Below are positions 32,607-42,854 of a DNA stretch of 64,000 nucleotides, piece by piece. Position numbers and translations under genes: made by a program. How positions within the stretch are numbered: position 1 is the stretch's first letter; each line of letters starts with the position of its first letter. Under the pieces are notes generated by a model. That model worked only from the letters and a program-made list of their open reading frames with translations, did no database searches and had not been told where the DNA came from. The stretch spans positions 190,391 through 254,390 of the forward strand of contig CAKUPQ010000004.1 of the NCBI GenBank assembly GCA_934675205.1. Direction: 5' to 3'. Source of the DNA: an uncultured Flavobacteriaceae bacterium (GTDB lineage: Bacteria; Bacteroidota; Bacteroidia; Flavobacteriales; Flavobacteriaceae).

Positions 32607-33881
32607 TTATTGCTTCGACTTTTCCAAAATCAAACTTCTGCTATAAAACAAAGCATAAAGCATTACGAAAAATATAATTCCCTTTTGTCTTTCTAAAAAC
32701 GATTCGGTTGCAAAAAGCGAAATCATCAGAAGTGCAAAGCTAATATGTAAAAAATCTTTTGTTTGGATTCCCCTTTTTAAGAGGACAAAAAGCATTACAA
32801 TCAAAATTAAAACTCCCAAAACCCCTAATTCGGACAGCAATTGTAGGTATTGATTGTGAAAATTCAGATTCTTATAATCTTCGTGTAAATGATAGTGTTC
32901 AAACTTTTCGTTAACCTTATTCTGAGAAGTTCCTGCTCCCAAACCAAAAAAATACGAATTGTTTTCAGAGGCAATTTCGTTATAAATCCGAAACTGAAAA
33001 ACCCGAAACGAAACTCCCGAAAAATAATCATTCTCCGAAAAATCCGTGTTCGTCCAAACATCTTGTATGGTCAGGTTTCTGACTCCTAATTCGTTTGTCT
33101 GCACATTGTTTACATTAATATCGTATTCGTGTTTTAGCCTTTCTGAAATATATTTTGATGAAATTAGAAAAATTATTGCCACTGCGAAAAGTGAAATGAT
33201 TTTCGCTTTTTTGCTACTTTTTGAAAAAAACAAAAACCAAATAATAGAAATAAAAACAGTCGTCAGAATGATGTTTTTAGAAGAAAACAAAAACAGTATT
33301 GCCAACAAAAAACCTCCGAAAATATATTCGTAAACCTTTTTGGAATGAGATAAAAAATACAAAAAAGCAAAAGCTGTAAAAATCGAAGCATAAATGGCAC
33401 TCACATTATTTGCTAATTCGTGATAGAAAAAAACAGCTGAATTTCCGGTATTTATATATCTGAAAACAGCTTTTAAGAGAAAGAAAACTCCATAAAAAAC
33501 CATTGAAAAACTGAAGTATCGGAAAATTTTGTCGTAATATTCTTTTCGGATTTGCTTATGAAGAATAAAAAAACCAATCGGAATTGCTATAAAAGGAGTT
33601 AATTTCCCTATCATTTTGGAAGTTTCTTTGGTGTCTATGGTCCAAAAAGAAGACAAAGCAACAAGTGCAAAAAACGAAATCAAAACCCATAATCCGAAAG
33701 GAAAAGAAAGGAATTTCCTACGGAAACAAAACACAGCAAAAGCAATAAAAACTCCAAAAGAAATACTACCAAAAGCGTGGCTCAAAGGAAGTGCAAAAAG
33801 CACAGAAGTGCCTAAAAAAACAAAGCTATTTTCTTTGTTTTTGGTTAAGGCATCTTTCAAAAAGGTCAAGATATTGCTCAT
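32607..33881 (-). CDS. O-antigen ligase / Wzy-like polymerase
   Basis: 424 residues with about ten hydrophobic helices (from residue 20 to 415) and a soluble periplasmic loop at about 250-330 (residues with NNVQTNELGVRNLTIQ and NSYFFGLGAGTSQNKVNEKFEHYHLHEDYKN, a His-rich stretch). This is the layout of WaaL/Wzy family proteins, which join glycan blocks or ligate them to lipid A core. It is the last gene of the polysaccharide operon. Its 5' end overlaps the upstream glycosyltransferase by 56 bp, unusually long. Confidence 0.75.
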   Translation of the reverse strand: MSNILTFLKDALTKNKENSFVFLGTSVLFALPLSHAFGSISFGVFIAFAVFCFRRKFLSFPFGLWVLISFFALVALSSFWTIDTKETSKMIGKLTPFIAIPIGFFILHKQIRKEYYDKIFRYFSFSMVFYGVFFLLKAVFRYINTGNSAVFFYHELANNVSAIYASIFTAFAFLYFLSHSKKVYEYIFGGFLLAILFLFSSKNIILTTVFISIIWFLFFSKSSKKAKIISLFAVAIIFLISSKYISERLKHEYDINVNNVQTNELGVRNLTIQDVWTNTDFSENDYFSGVSFRVFQFRIYNEIASENNSYFFGLGAGTSQNKVNEKFEHYHLHEDYKNLNFHNQYLQLLSELGVLGVLILIVMLFVLLKRGIQTKDFLHISFALLMISLFATESFLERQKGIIFFVMLYALFYSRSLILEKSKQ

Positions 33882-34929
33882 TGATTCGTTTCCAATTAAA
33901 TTCGTTTATGACAGCCTGATAGTTATTTTTAATAAAACGAAGATAATCAGATTTTCGTGTATTCAACAAAAGTTCTTTCACCTGATTTGCATCTGAAAAA
34001 TAAAGTGCATTTTCTTTGAGAACTCCTTTGTTAAATTCGTTGTGATTTGCAGCTATCAAGGCTTGAGAACCCATTGCCTCAAGCAAAGACGGATTTGTTC
34101 CTCCTACGGAATGTCCGTGAAAATACAAAAATGAGAAATATCTTAAATTATTGAGTTCTTGCAAATTGTAAATAGCTCCCAAAAATCGGATATTATGATG
34201 ATTGCGGCATTTGTTTTTCAGATATTCTCCAAACTTGGTATTGTGATTTCCGATGACTAAAAAATCCTGATTCGTCTTGCTCAAAACCACTCCGTCCAAA
34301 ATCATTTCCAAGTTGTTTTCGGGCTCAAAACGAGCAATGAGCATACTGTAATTTTCTTTTGAAACCTGATATTTATCCAAAACACTTTCATCAGGATTGT
34401 CAAAAAAATCCGACCCGTAAGCAATATAAACCGAATCTTTTTTGAACTTTTCTTTGATGTGTTTCTGGATTCCCAACGAATCTGCAATCAGATAATCGCT
34501 GTGTTTTGCAGCCAGTTTTTCTGCAAATTTCAAAAATTGCTTAACCAAAGAATTGTATTTAGAACGTTTCCATTCCAACCCGTCCATATTGGTTATGATA
34601 ACCGAATTTTTCGGAAGCATAAAATACCAAACCGAATTACTGGTATATCCCAACTGAAGAATAATATCAAAATCTCGTTTTTGAGAGTCTTTGATACAAT
34701 TATAGTCGTAAAAAAAAGCTCCGAAAGTACCAATCTTATCTTCCGGATCTTTTTGATGAATGATGTTTACTCCCTTAAAAGTTGTTTCTTGGTATGGATG
34801 CGAAGACGAGTTATACACATATACTTCGTGTCCTTTTTCTGCTAAAAAGACCGAAAAATATTCTGCAAATTGCTCGAAACCTCCGTAATGATTAGGAATT
34901 CCTCTTGTACCAAGTATAGCTATCTTCAT
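33826..34929 (-). CDS. glycosyltransferase, Cps2T/DUF1972-like
   Basis: 367 residues. Opening MKIAILGTRGIPNHYGGFEQFAEY is typical of the DUF1972 (rhamnosyltransferase Cps2T-like) N-terminal domain, followed by a GT4-like C-terminal part: MLIARFEPENNLEMILDG, FLGAIYNLQELNNLRYFSFLYFHGHSVGGTNPSLLEAMGSQALI (E-rich acceptor motif). Probably transfers a sugar (often rhamnose or GlcNAc) to the growing lipid-linked chain at the inner membrane. Overlaps the next gene by 56 bp. Confidence 0.82.
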   Translation of the reverse strand: MKIAILGTRGIPNHYGGFEQFAEYFSVFLAEKGHEVYVYNSSSHPYQETTFKGVNIIHQKDPEDKIGTFGAFFYDYNCIKDSQKRDFDIILQLGYTSNSVWYFMLPKNSVIITNMDGLEWKRSKYNSLVKQFLKFAEKLAAKHSDYLIADSLGIQKHIKEKFKKDSVYIAYGSDFFDNPDESVLDKYQVSKENYSMLIARFEPENNLEMILDGVVLSKTNQDFLVIGNHNTKFGEYLKNKCRNHHNIRFLGAIYNLQELNNLRYFSFLYFHGHSVGGTNPSLLEAMGSQALIAANHNEFNKGVLKENALYFSDANQVKELLLNTRKSDYLRFIKNNYQAVINEFNWKRINEQYLDLFERCLNQKQRK

Positions 34930-34974
34930 TCAAGGAAAAAGTTATAGTGGGCAAAAGTAAGGAAATTAAAAGAA

Positions 34975-36774
34975 TTATTCTACGGAAAAAGTTTTATCTA
35001 TTAAATTATACTTTTCATCGTTTTTATTTCTTACAAGTACTCCTACTTTATAATTTCCTTTGGGGAATTCAGACAAATTAAAGTTATTATAAAAGCCTGA
35101 ATCGTCATAATTACCTTTAAAATAGTCACTTACATCTTTTCTTTTCTCTTTTAAAAGTTCTGAAACAAAAGCATTTTCATTGTCTTTAATAAAGATTATC
35201 TCAATTTTAGAATCTTCACTGGATAATTTTTCATAAAAAGCAAAGCCTCGAATATTTACAGCCTCACTATCAACTGCAAAACTGTCAATTCCATATACAA
35301 TTTCTTCCGAAAATTCAACCGCATTTAAATCAACAGATTTTATTCCCTGTTTATTAAAATCAATCAGGATACTTTTTGCATCTGACCTTACGTAATAATA
35401 ATTTGTTTTATGAACTATCGGAATTTCATTTTTTCGAGATAAAAGCTCCTGTCTTTCTTCTGCTTTCAGAAATACGGGAGAGTGTAAATTATTTATTTTA
35501 CTCATAAAATATTCTTTAAGCATAAAGTTTTCATTCCCTAAAAAATTGACATACAACCATCTCACAAACACATAATTATTTATGGATAGTTCAGAATATT
35601 CAGAAATCGGTAATTCACCGTCAAAAACGATTTGTTTATTATCAATATCCACATTACTCATAATATCTAAAACAACCAACTCCTGAAAATCATTCTGTTC
35701 ATTCAGATATTTTGTGTAAGAAGCCATAAGAGGCAAAGCAATCAAAATGTAAAATACAGAAAAAACGGCAGTTAATTTTGGTCTGTATCGGTTTATGAAA
35801 ATCAACGAAACATATACCAAAAAAGAAAAGCTAATAAAAATACGAGGAGCAATAAAGGTTTTTTCAAGCAATAAAGGAATTGAAACTACGACAAACGGAA
35901 CGCTCGTTAAAAATAATAAACCTAATAATTTGTTAGATAATGCGATGTTTTTTTCTCTGACAAACCTTATTAGTCCGTATAGAAGTACGATAAGAAGTGT
36001 AACAAAAAAAATACTATAATGAATTGATTTGAAAACAAAACCTAAAAGATTTGTTATTGCATTCCAATTATTACTAATATTTTCCGAAAAATTATCAGAA
36101 AATACGGTCTTATCTCTTCCTCCGTAGTCTAAACTGAAAACCTTACTTGTAAGTAGTGTCAAAATATAACCTAAAATCACCGGTAACACGAAGTACGCTA
36201 ATTGAGAAAGAACTTTTTTGGATTGCTCCTCAAAACAATATTTTATTAAAACCGTAAGAGCCAACAAGACATAAATCACGACAGAGGCTTGATATGTAAG
36301 AAGTGTTGCATAAACTCCAAGTACTGAAAAGAACATAAATTTTTTGAAATTATCTTTCCATAAAAAAGGAATCGTAACAAAAATTACAGACAACCCCATC
36401 GCAAAAACATCATATCTATACGACAGATTTTCTATCATTAATGGACTTACAAGAAGTAAAAAAGAACTGTACTTTAGTGTTTTGTTTTTTTCTAACTCTA
36501 AAACTAAAGCAATAAAATATCCTCCCAAAGAAATTAAAAAAGCCCCTAAAATAGTCGTATAAGGGAATAAATCTTTTACTTTTTCTCCTCCCGAAAGTAA
36601 TTTCATTATTATTGATGACAGAGGTCTTCCGTCCATACTCCAATCAAGTCCTGTTGTATATCGGAGCATATCATCACTGTAATACTTATTTGCTAACAGC
36701 AAAGGAAATACGTACAAAAAAGCCCCTGCCAAACAAAAAATAAGTAATAACTTCCAATTGTTTTTTGCCTCCAT
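34975..36774 (-). CDS. GtrII-like glucosyltransferase, membrane
   Basis: 599 residues with about ten membrane helices in the first 350 residues and a soluble C-terminal domain (about 380-599). The region near the N-terminus, YYSDDMLRYTTGLDWSMDGRPLSSIIMKLL, matches the glucosyltransferase GtrII pattern with the acidic D-D pair after the first helix. GtrII proteins glucosylate O-antigen repeats in the periplasm. Chain modification is inferred. Spaced 4 bp from the next gene. Confidence 0.72.
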   Translation of the reverse strand: MEAKNNWKLLLIFCLAGAFLYVFPLLLANKYYSDDMLRYTTGLDWSMDGRPLSSIIMKLLSGGEKVKDLFPYTTILGAFLISLGGYFIALVLELEKNKTLKYSSFLLLVSPLMIENLSYRYDVFAMGLSVIFVTIPFLWKDNFKKFMFFSVLGVYATLLTYQASVVIYVLLALTVLIKYCFEEQSKKVLSQLAYFVLPVILGYILTLLTSKVFSLDYGGRDKTVFSDNFSENISNNWNAITNLLGFVFKSIHYSIFFVTLLIVLLYGLIRFVREKNIALSNKLLGLLFLTSVPFVVVSIPLLLEKTFIAPRIFISFSFLVYVSLIFINRYRPKLTAVFSVFYILIALPLMASYTKYLNEQNDFQELVVLDIMSNVDIDNKQIVFDGELPISEYSELSINNYVFVRWLYVNFLGNENFMLKEYFMSKINNLHSPVFLKAEERQELLSRKNEIPIVHKTNYYYVRSDAKSILIDFNKQGIKSVDLNAVEFSEEIVYGIDSFAVDSEAVNIRGFAFYEKLSSEDSKIEIIFIKDNENAFVSELLKEKRKDVSDYFKGNYDDSGFYNNFNLSEFPKGNYKVGVLVRNKNDEKYNLIDKTFSVE

Positions 36775-36778
36775 AAAA

Positions 36779-37489
36779 TCAATATTTTTTAAACAAATAT
36801 ATAATTTCTTTCAGAATCTTAAACCCTGATTTCCAGCTCAATTTTGAACCATCAACATCTTTCCAATCATAAATCGGAATTTCTTTCCCCTTGATGAGTA
36901 AATTCTGTTTTTGTAATCTTATGAATACTTCTACATCAAAAAGCCACGAAGTTTTGAAAGGCTTATCAAAGGCTTTCTCTATAATATCTTTTGAGAAAAG
37001 TTTAGCTCCACATTGTGTGTCATAAATTCCTAATTGAAATTTTAAATTTATGATTGTCAAAATTATTCTTCCTATTATGTGTCTGTGTTTTTTTCTTTGA
37101 ATTCCGGAATTCAAAAGCAAAATCCGAGAGCCAAAAACAAACTCAAAGTCAGAAGATTCGATTTCATAAACCAAACGGACAACCTCTTTAGAAGGTGTTG
37201 AAAAATCAGCATCAAAATATCCGATATATTCGTATTTACCCGATTCATTAATTTGATTTACAGCTTTATAAATCGTATCGGATTTTCCTTGATTCTGTTT
37301 AAAATCAATTAAAAAACATCTGTTCGGGTAACTTTCGATTATCTCGGAAATAACTTCTACAGTTCTGTCTTTGCTTCCGTCATTTGCCAAATAAATATCC
37401 ATATCCGAATTCTCAACAAGATATTTTATCTGTGGAGCAGGAAGCCTTTTTTCTTCATTATAGCACGGAATTATGATAGCTGTTTTCAT
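36779..37489 (-). CDS. glycosyltransferase family 2, dolichyl-phosphate-glucose synthase-like
   Basis: 236 residues. MKTAIIIPCYNEEKRLP then YLANDGSKDRTVEVI and YIGYFDADFSTP (catalytic DxD-like) and FVFGSRILL. The sequence is of the DPM1/Alg5 kind, which makes polyprenyl-phosphate sugars used by membrane transferases such as the adjacent GtrII-like protein. It overlaps the GT4 gene by 4 bp. Likely supplies the sugar donor; inferred from context. Confidence 0.82.
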   Translation of the reverse strand: MKTAIIIPCYNEEKRLPAPQIKYLVENSDMDIYLANDGSKDRTVEVISEIIESYPNRCFLIDFKQNQGKSDTIYKAVNQINESGKYEYIGYFDADFSTPSKEVVRLVYEIESSDFEFVFGSRILLLNSGIQRKKHRHIIGRIILTIINLKFQLGIYDTQCGAKLFSKDIIEKAFDKPFKTSWLFDVEVFIRLQKQNLLIKGKEIPIYDWKDVDGSKLSWKSGFKILKEIIYLFKKY

Positions 37490-38652
37490 CGTAAAATTTC
37501 CTCAAAAATCTGTTCAAACTTTTGTACGTGCTTGTCTATGGAAAAATGTTCCAAAACTCTTTGATAACCGTTTTTTCCGAAATCATCTCTCAAATCAGAA
37601 TTATCAAGAAGTTTTTGGAGGTATTCAGCTAATTGGTTTTCGTTATTCGGTTCAAACAAAAATCCTGTCTGACTGTGCAGAACAATTTCTGTAAGCCCTC
37701 CGTGATTTGCAGCTACAACAGGCTTTTTGCAAAGCATTGCTTCGATAGCAACCATTCCGAAAGGCTCAGGCTCGGTTGAGGGAACAACTGCAATATCAAC
37801 AGAATCCCAAAATTTCCAAATATCTTTCTGAAACGGAATGATTTCAACATCGTTTTCAAGTTTTAAATCTTTGATTTTATCTTCTAATTCAGTTAAAAAT
37901 ATTTCCTGATTATCGGGAGGAGAGCCTAAAAAAACGAGCTTGATGTTAGAATTGTTTTTCAGTAAAACAGCAAATGCTTCCAACAATAGCTTTTGTCCTT
38001 TCCAACGGTTTATTCTTCCAACCAATCCTATTACGATTTTGTCTGATTCTACGTTATAAAAATCCTTTCTTATAGTTATTCTTTCTTCTGTTGTTGTTTC
38101 GGGTTTTTCGTTCACATCAAGACTATTCCATACAAAATCCGATTTAGCTTTAAGTTCGGGTGTTGTAGCCCAAAACCTCATAACCTCTTGAGAATCATAA
38201 ACTATTTTGTGATTTGCCTTAATAGAAAGTATTTTGCTAAAAATAGCATTTATAACTTTTGGTTTTTCGATTACTTCCTGAATATGCCATAAATGTTTAA
38301 TGTCATTTTTTCGGGCAAAAATAATTCCGATAAGAACAGCTAAAGTGTGTGAATAAACCATATCAAATTTATTTTCTTTATGAAGTTGGTTTAAAATTTT
38401 CAGACTTTTTCTGTACTCTTTTAAAAAGGTAATAAAGTTTTTTGGGTAGAATATTTTTCTGTGAAGCTTTAAAACAGGAGCTAAAACTACTTTTATTTGC
38501 TTTTTTTCAAATTCATCTTTCAAAGGTCCTTCGGAAGGAAGAATCACAATCGGATTATATTTTGATTTGTCCAAATTAGTAACAAACAAAAGAATTGTTT
38601 TGTCAGAGCCATATAATTCTGAAGATTGATGAAGTATAAGTATATTTTTCAT
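37486..38652 (-). CDS. glycosyltransferase family 4
   Basis: 388 residues. Two Rossmann domains of GT-B type: N-terminal ILHQSSELYGSDKTILLF, C-terminal VIGLVGRINRWKGQKLLLEAF, VDIAVVPSTEPEPFGMVAIEAMLCKKPVVAANHGGLTEIV with the E-x7-E motif. Retaining transferase using a nucleotide sugar at the inner leaflet. Position in the operon indicates assembly of the repeat unit. Acceptor unknown. Starts 2 bp after the upstream polymerase-like gene. Confidence 0.88.
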   Translation of the reverse strand: MKNILILHQSSELYGSDKTILLFVTNLDKSKYNPIVILPSEGPLKDEFEKKQIKVVLAPVLKLHRKIFYPKNFITFLKEYRKSLKILNQLHKENKFDMVYSHTLAVLIGIIFARKNDIKHLWHIQEVIEKPKVINAIFSKILSIKANHKIVYDSQEVMRFWATTPELKAKSDFVWNSLDVNEKPETTTEERITIRKDFYNVESDKIVIGLVGRINRWKGQKLLLEAFAVLLKNNSNIKLVFLGSPPDNQEIFLTELEDKIKDLKLENDVEIIPFQKDIWKFWDSVDIAVVPSTEPEPFGMVAIEAMLCKKPVVAANHGGLTEIVLHSQTGFLFEPNNENQLAEYLQKLLDNSDLRDDFGKNGYQRVLEHFSIDKHVQKFEQIFEEILR

Positions 38653-38654
38653 TC

Positions 38655-39902
38655 TTAATTTAATGTTTTAGATGCTTGTTTATTTTCTTTATAGGCTAAA
38701 AATGCCCCTATCAGAATTGATTTTGCATCTATCTGATTATAAAATCCAAGAAAGACCCAGCTTGATAAAATCATAAAAAATCCTGTTCCGAGCAGCAACA
38801 GATTTATCTGTCGGTCTTCTGAGTCAATGCTTTCCCTCCTTTTAAAAAAGAAATATATAGTATAAAAATAAAAGCATAATCCTAAAATTCCTGATTTTAA
38901 GAAAACCGTCATAAAGGAGTTATGCAAAAACGGAATATACTGCATCGAGCTTGTATGTAACCAAACTTTGCGTTTCAAGTCCAAAAAAGACCCGAGTCCT
39001 TCTCCGAAAAGTACGGTTTCTGTTCCTTGTCGGGTAACCTGTCTTACGGTCAATATATTTTCGTACGAACGATAATTATCGTGAAAATCTTTCCAATAGG
39101 CTGAATTTACGTGAGTCTTGAAAGGCTCTGTCGGAGCAACTTTTACTTTGTATAAAAATCCTTCGATTCCTGTTGCCCCCCTTCTTGGGTTATAGTTATA
39201 AATCCCCGCATAAACCAAACCTCCGATAATAGCAACACTTGCAAGAATCGTTATAGAACGCTTGTTTAGGATGAAATACCCTTTCAAAGCCAAATATAAA
39301 ATCAGAATCTGAAGAAAATTTGTACGGGCAAAATAAAACAAAACAGAAGTAAAAATTATAACAGAAAACAAATAAAACTGTTTTTTTGTCAGATTGATTC
39401 CGAACTCTTTATAAAACAGCAGTATCACAAAAATATAGGTTTCATAATCGTTAAAATAACCTCCGAAATGTCGTAAATTGTGAACTGTTTTGATGTTTTC
39501 AAAGGCAAAGCTATACGCTAAAATTCCCAAATGTATCAACGCAGACAAAAGCCCTGTATAGATTATTATTTTAAAAAATACTTTTGTGTTTACTTCGTTA
39601 TTCTTTATAATCTGATACCCTATTACTAATCCTAAAATGGGTTTAAGCAACATAGTTATATCTTTCAGAAAGTCTTTCAAGAGAGGATCTCTCGATAACC
39701 CAACCACAAAAGCAACTGCGATTATTGCGACAAAAGCCATAACAAGCCTAAAAAAAGAAAAAGAATATTTCAGACGAAATGTAATAAGTGCCGTAATAAG
39801 CCAAACCGAAAATGTCAGCTCATAATTTTTCCAAAACAAGACAATTACACATAAAGCATACAGAAACTGATAAAAGGTAGGTTTAGGAATCGAAAATCTC
39901 AT
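38655..39902 (-). CDS. Wzy-like polysaccharide polymerase
   Basis: 415 residues, about ten hydrophobic helices, with a periplasmic loop at about 240-305 that includes GIYNYNPRRGATGIEGFLYKV and a RxYENILTVRQVTRQG segment with arginines, as in O-antigen polymerases. It is the second membrane protein of this layout in the operon besides the one at 32607-33881. Probably polymerises repeat units delivered by the flippase. Confidence 0.72.
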   Translation of the reverse strand: MRFSIPKPTFYQFLYALCVIVLFWKNYELTFSVWLITALITFRLKYSFSFFRLVMAFVAIIAVAFVVGLSRDPLLKDFLKDITMLLKPILGLVIGYQIIKNNEVNTKVFFKIIIYTGLLSALIHLGILAYSFAFENIKTVHNLRHFGGYFNDYETYIFVILLFYKEFGINLTKKQFYLFSVIIFTSVLFYFARTNFLQILILYLALKGYFILNKRSITILASVAIIGGLVYAGIYNYNPRRGATGIEGFLYKVKVAPTEPFKTHVNSAYWKDFHDNYRSYENILTVRQVTRQGTETVLFGEGLGSFLDLKRKVWLHTSSMQYIPFLHNSFMTVFLKSGILGLCFYFYTIYFFFKRRESIDSEDRQINLLLLGTGFFMILSSWVFLGFYNQIDAKSILIGAFLAYKENKQASKTLN

Positions 39903-39903
39903 A

Positions 39904-40581
39904 TTATTCTATCGTTTTCAAGATTTTTGCAGGAACTCCTCCAATTACACAGTTAGCAGGAAATTCTCCTTTTACCAGAGCCCCTGCTGCTACTACACAA
40001 TTATCTCCTATTACAACTCCATCTAAAAAAGTAACTTTTGCTCCAACCCAAATATTGTTTCCTAATTTTATTCCAACCGAATTTACTCCTTGTTCTCTTA
40101 TCAGCTTTGAGACATCTGTAAAATTATGATTCTCAGAATGAAAGCTAATGTATGACCCCATAATTACATCATTTCCTATTTCTACTCCTCCTGTTGCTCC
40201 TATGTGAGCATAATCTCCGATAGCAGAATTATTTCCCATTTTTAATCCTTTTCCGAATTTTGAAAAATGACTCGTTGAAAGCACTTTTGAAAACGAACCT
40301 ATTTTGGTGTTATCTCCCAAGATTAATTTTTCAGAAGCATATCCGTCAATTTCAGTATAGGATTCTATAGTTACGTTTTTTCCGAAAGAAATATTTTTTT
40401 TGTTAAGTAAACCTACATTTTTTCCTACATAAATCTTTTTTCCTGTTTTAAAAAAACCTCTGATCAGCATTATCAACCTCCGATATAAAGTTCTGCAAAA
40501 CAAACCACTCGGAATTCGCTCATCCACAACATAAGTCTTTCCCGATTTTACAAGTAGTTTTTTAAATAAAGATTTTATCAT
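39904..40581 (-). CDS. hexapeptide-repeat acyltransferase
   Basis: 225 residues. Left-handed beta-helix repeats from about 55 to 200, for example VTIESYTEIDGYASEKLILGDNTKIGSFSKV and IGNDVIMGSYISFHSENHNFTD, with His in SFHSENH as likely catalytic residue. The end is GEFPANCVIGGVPAKILK, typical of CAT/NodL-type acetyltransferases. Likely acetylates a sugar of the repeat unit. Two bases from the polymerase-like gene, 38 bp from the flippase. Confidence 0.85.
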   Translation of the reverse strand: MIKSLFKKLLVKSGKTYVVDERIPSGLFCRTLYRRLIMLIRGFFKTGKKIYVGKNVGLLNKKNISFGKNVTIESYTEIDGYASEKLILGDNTKIGSFSKVLSTSHFSKFGKGLKMGNNSAIGDYAHIGATGGVEIGNDVIMGSYISFHSENHNFTDVSKLIREQGVNSVGIKLGNNIWVGAKVTFLDGVVIGDNCVVAAGALVKGEFPANCVIGGVPAKILKTIE

Positions 40582-40619
40582 TTCTGAAAAAGTTTTGTCA
40601 AAGGTACAATAAAAGAAAA

Positions 40620-41882
40620 CTACTCTTTAAGAAGTTTATTATTACTGATAACCATACCGAAGCACAAGATAGTCATTATCTCGATAAAAATCATAATCAA
40701 AATAACTCCTAAAATTCCATATATTGAAGTTAAAGCAAAAATCATTGCCAACTGAATTAAAACCCAAAAAATAGTAATTCTGGTATAGATTACGTTTTTT
40801 TCTGACCCTAAAATAATTTGTTTAAGAGATGTCTGTATAACCAATAAAACCGGAATAAAGACAGCAGTTCTCAAATAACCTGTAATCTCTGCAACACCTT
40901 CTTTTGAAAAATAAAGAACAATATATTGAGCTAAAACAAAAACTACAATCATCATAACTGTAACCAAAGCTAAATTCATCAAATTGTAATTTTTCCAAAA
41001 TCTGAAAGCCTCTTTTTTATTTTCGTTAAGTAATAGCGAAACCCTGGGAAACAGAAAATTAAAGAATAAAAAAATGTAGGTTTTGAACATCACAATAATT
41101 TGCTCTACTATCCGATAGTATCCTGCTAACACGTTTCCTCCTACGTACGAAATAATTATTACCGGAAGATATATTTGCAGAGAAACAAATAGTTGAGAAG
41201 AAAAAATAGAAAAACCTTTTTTGAAATTTTGAGTTACAGATACTCTCAAAAAATCCTTCGTTTTGAGCTTTAAATCAAATATGACTTTTATGAATCCGAT
41301 AATTCCTGCTATTATCATTCCTATTCCAAAACAGAGATTGGCAAAAATATAATCGTTGGTATCTTTAACCAAAACAAATATAAAAGCAACATAAAGTAAT
41401 TTTGAAATGATGTTCAGATAAGTTACCCATTTGTAATTTTCCTGTCCTTGCAAAAACCAAATCGGATTCAGAAATTGTCCTGCCAAAATAGATAAACTCA
41501 AAAAATATAAGGTTTGTTCATTTCTGAAATAAGGAATAATTTTAATCAAAAGGGTCATTATTCCTAAAACCGAAAGCAACATTAAAAATTTTGTCAGATA
41601 CGTAGTAACAAAAATCTTTTTTAATGAATCGGAATCATTTCTGTTAATCGAAACTTCCCGGACTCCTATAATATCCGAGCCATAATCCACAAAAACAATC
41701 AGAAAAAAAGCCAAAGCAAACCCTGTTCCAATCTTTCCGAAACCCTCAATGCCACAGACCGAAACCAAATAGGGAGCAATCAGAAGAGGAGTAACCAAGT
41801 TAAAAACCTGTCCAATTCCGTAAATTGAAAGGTTTTTAATTTGTGGTCTTTCATTCAAGAATTGGATTCCCTTTTTCAGCAT
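40620..41882 (-). CDS. Wzx-like flippase, MATE/MVF polysaccharide exporter
   Basis: 420 residues with about twelve membrane helices throughout. Opening LKKGIQFLNERPQIKNLSIYGIGQVFNLVTPLLIAPYLVSVCG is typical for the RfbX/Wzx family, and there is a mid-protein WFLQGQENYKWVTYLNIISKLL block. Moves undecaprenyl-linked repeat units across the inner membrane. Second gene of the operon after the chain-length protein. No sugar-specific name possible. Confidence 0.85.
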   Translation of the reverse strand: MLKKGIQFLNERPQIKNLSIYGIGQVFNLVTPLLIAPYLVSVCGIEGFGKIGTGFALAFFLIVFVDYGSDIIGVREVSINRNDSDSLKKIFVTTYLTKFLMLLSVLGIMTLLIKIIPYFRNEQTLYFLSLSILAGQFLNPIWFLQGQENYKWVTYLNIISKLLYVAFIFVLVKDTNDYIFANLCFGIGMIIAGIIGFIKVIFDLKLKTKDFLRVSVTQNFKKGFSIFSSQLFVSLQIYLPVIIISYVGGNVLAGYYRIVEQIIVMFKTYIFLFFNFLFPRVSLLLNENKKEAFRFWKNYNLMNLALVTVMMIVVFVLAQYIVLYFSKEGVAEITGYLRTAVFIPVLLVIQTSLKQIILGSEKNVIYTRITIFWVLIQLAMIFALTSIYGILGVILIMIFIEIMTILCFGMVISNNKLLKE

Positions 41883-41904
41883 TATGATTTTTATTTTATT
41901 CGGC

Positions 41905-42828
41905 TTAATGCGTTGTAGTCTGCATTAAAGAGTATCTTCTGTATAGTTTTTTAGAGAAAACAAAAGCGACAAAAAGAAACATAAAAATCACAGGAATTTT
42001 CAGAATATACGGAATCGGATTACTTTTAATATTCGTGATTTTCGTTAAATCATAAAAAACTTTATCCTGTTCTGAACGGGTAATTTTTAATTTGTTTATT
42101 TTCTCTAATAAAGATTGTTTATTATTCAATAAATCATTGGTTTGAGCTTGTGTTTCTATTTTTACTCCATTTCCTGCAATCGGGGAAGCATCTCCCAATC
42201 TTTCAAAAATAGCATTTAAGTCCTCAACCGATTTTTCAAATTCTTTGATTTTCTTTTCGGTCATTTCAATCTCTATCTTTTGTCTTTCCAGATAATATGG
42301 CTCTTGATTTATTTTATCCAAAAACGTATTCACAACCGACCCATTTTCGTCTTTTTCGTTGCTTGTCAATGTCAGTGTGTGGTATCTGTAAATTTTTTCA
42401 GCCGGACTTCCTTCTTTATATTGATGAATATTGATGTTATTTTGGGTCATAAATTCGGCTACTTTAACATTTTCCCACTTTTCAGCAACAAAATCAGCAA
42501 CATCAATGATAGGCTCTATTTTAGCACTATTTATATAAGGAAATTCCTTTCTGTCCAAATTTTTTGTCTTATTGTATATAAACGATGAACTATCACCATT
42601 AAGAGCTAAAATAATGCGATGTTTATAGACTTCAGGAGCTCTGGAATCTAAAAAATACCCCAAAGCTACTCCTATAACAATCAAAGTAGCAACCACATAT
42701 TTATTTCGTAACAAAAAACGGAAAAACCTGAAAACTAAAAAGCCTAATTTGCCAAATAGTCCCATAAAATTATTCCGAAGAAAGTGTAAATCTATTTCCT
42801 GTGCAGTGTTCTGATTTTGGTTGTTCAT
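41905..42828 (-). CDS. Wzz-like chain-length determinant
   Basis: 307 residues. Two membrane helices (about 45-66 and 275-297) enclose a periplasmic domain with coiled coil around 195-240, the Wzz / polysaccharide co-polymerase layout. Final sequence after helix 2 is short, so no BY-kinase is fused. Sets modal chain length together with the Wzy-like polymerases. First gene of the nine-gene operon; promoter at 42855-42887. Confidence 0.78.
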   Translation of the reverse strand: MNNQNQNTAQEIDLHFLRNNFMGLFGKLGFLVFRFFRFLLRNKYVVATLIVIGVALGYFLDSRAPEVYKHRIILALNGDSSSFIYNKTKNLDRKEFPYINSAKIEPIIDVADFVAEKWENVKVAEFMTQNNINIHQYKEGSPAEKIYRYHTLTLTSNEKDENGSVVNTFLDKINQEPYYLERQKIEIEMTEKKIKEFEKSVEDLNAIFERLGDASPIAGNGVKIETQAQTNDLLNNKQSLLEKINKLKITRSEQDKVFYDLTKITNIKSNPIPYILKIPVIFMFLFVAFVFSKKLYRRYSLMQTTTH

Positions 42829-42854
42829 AATTATTTTATTTTATAAGCAGTTGG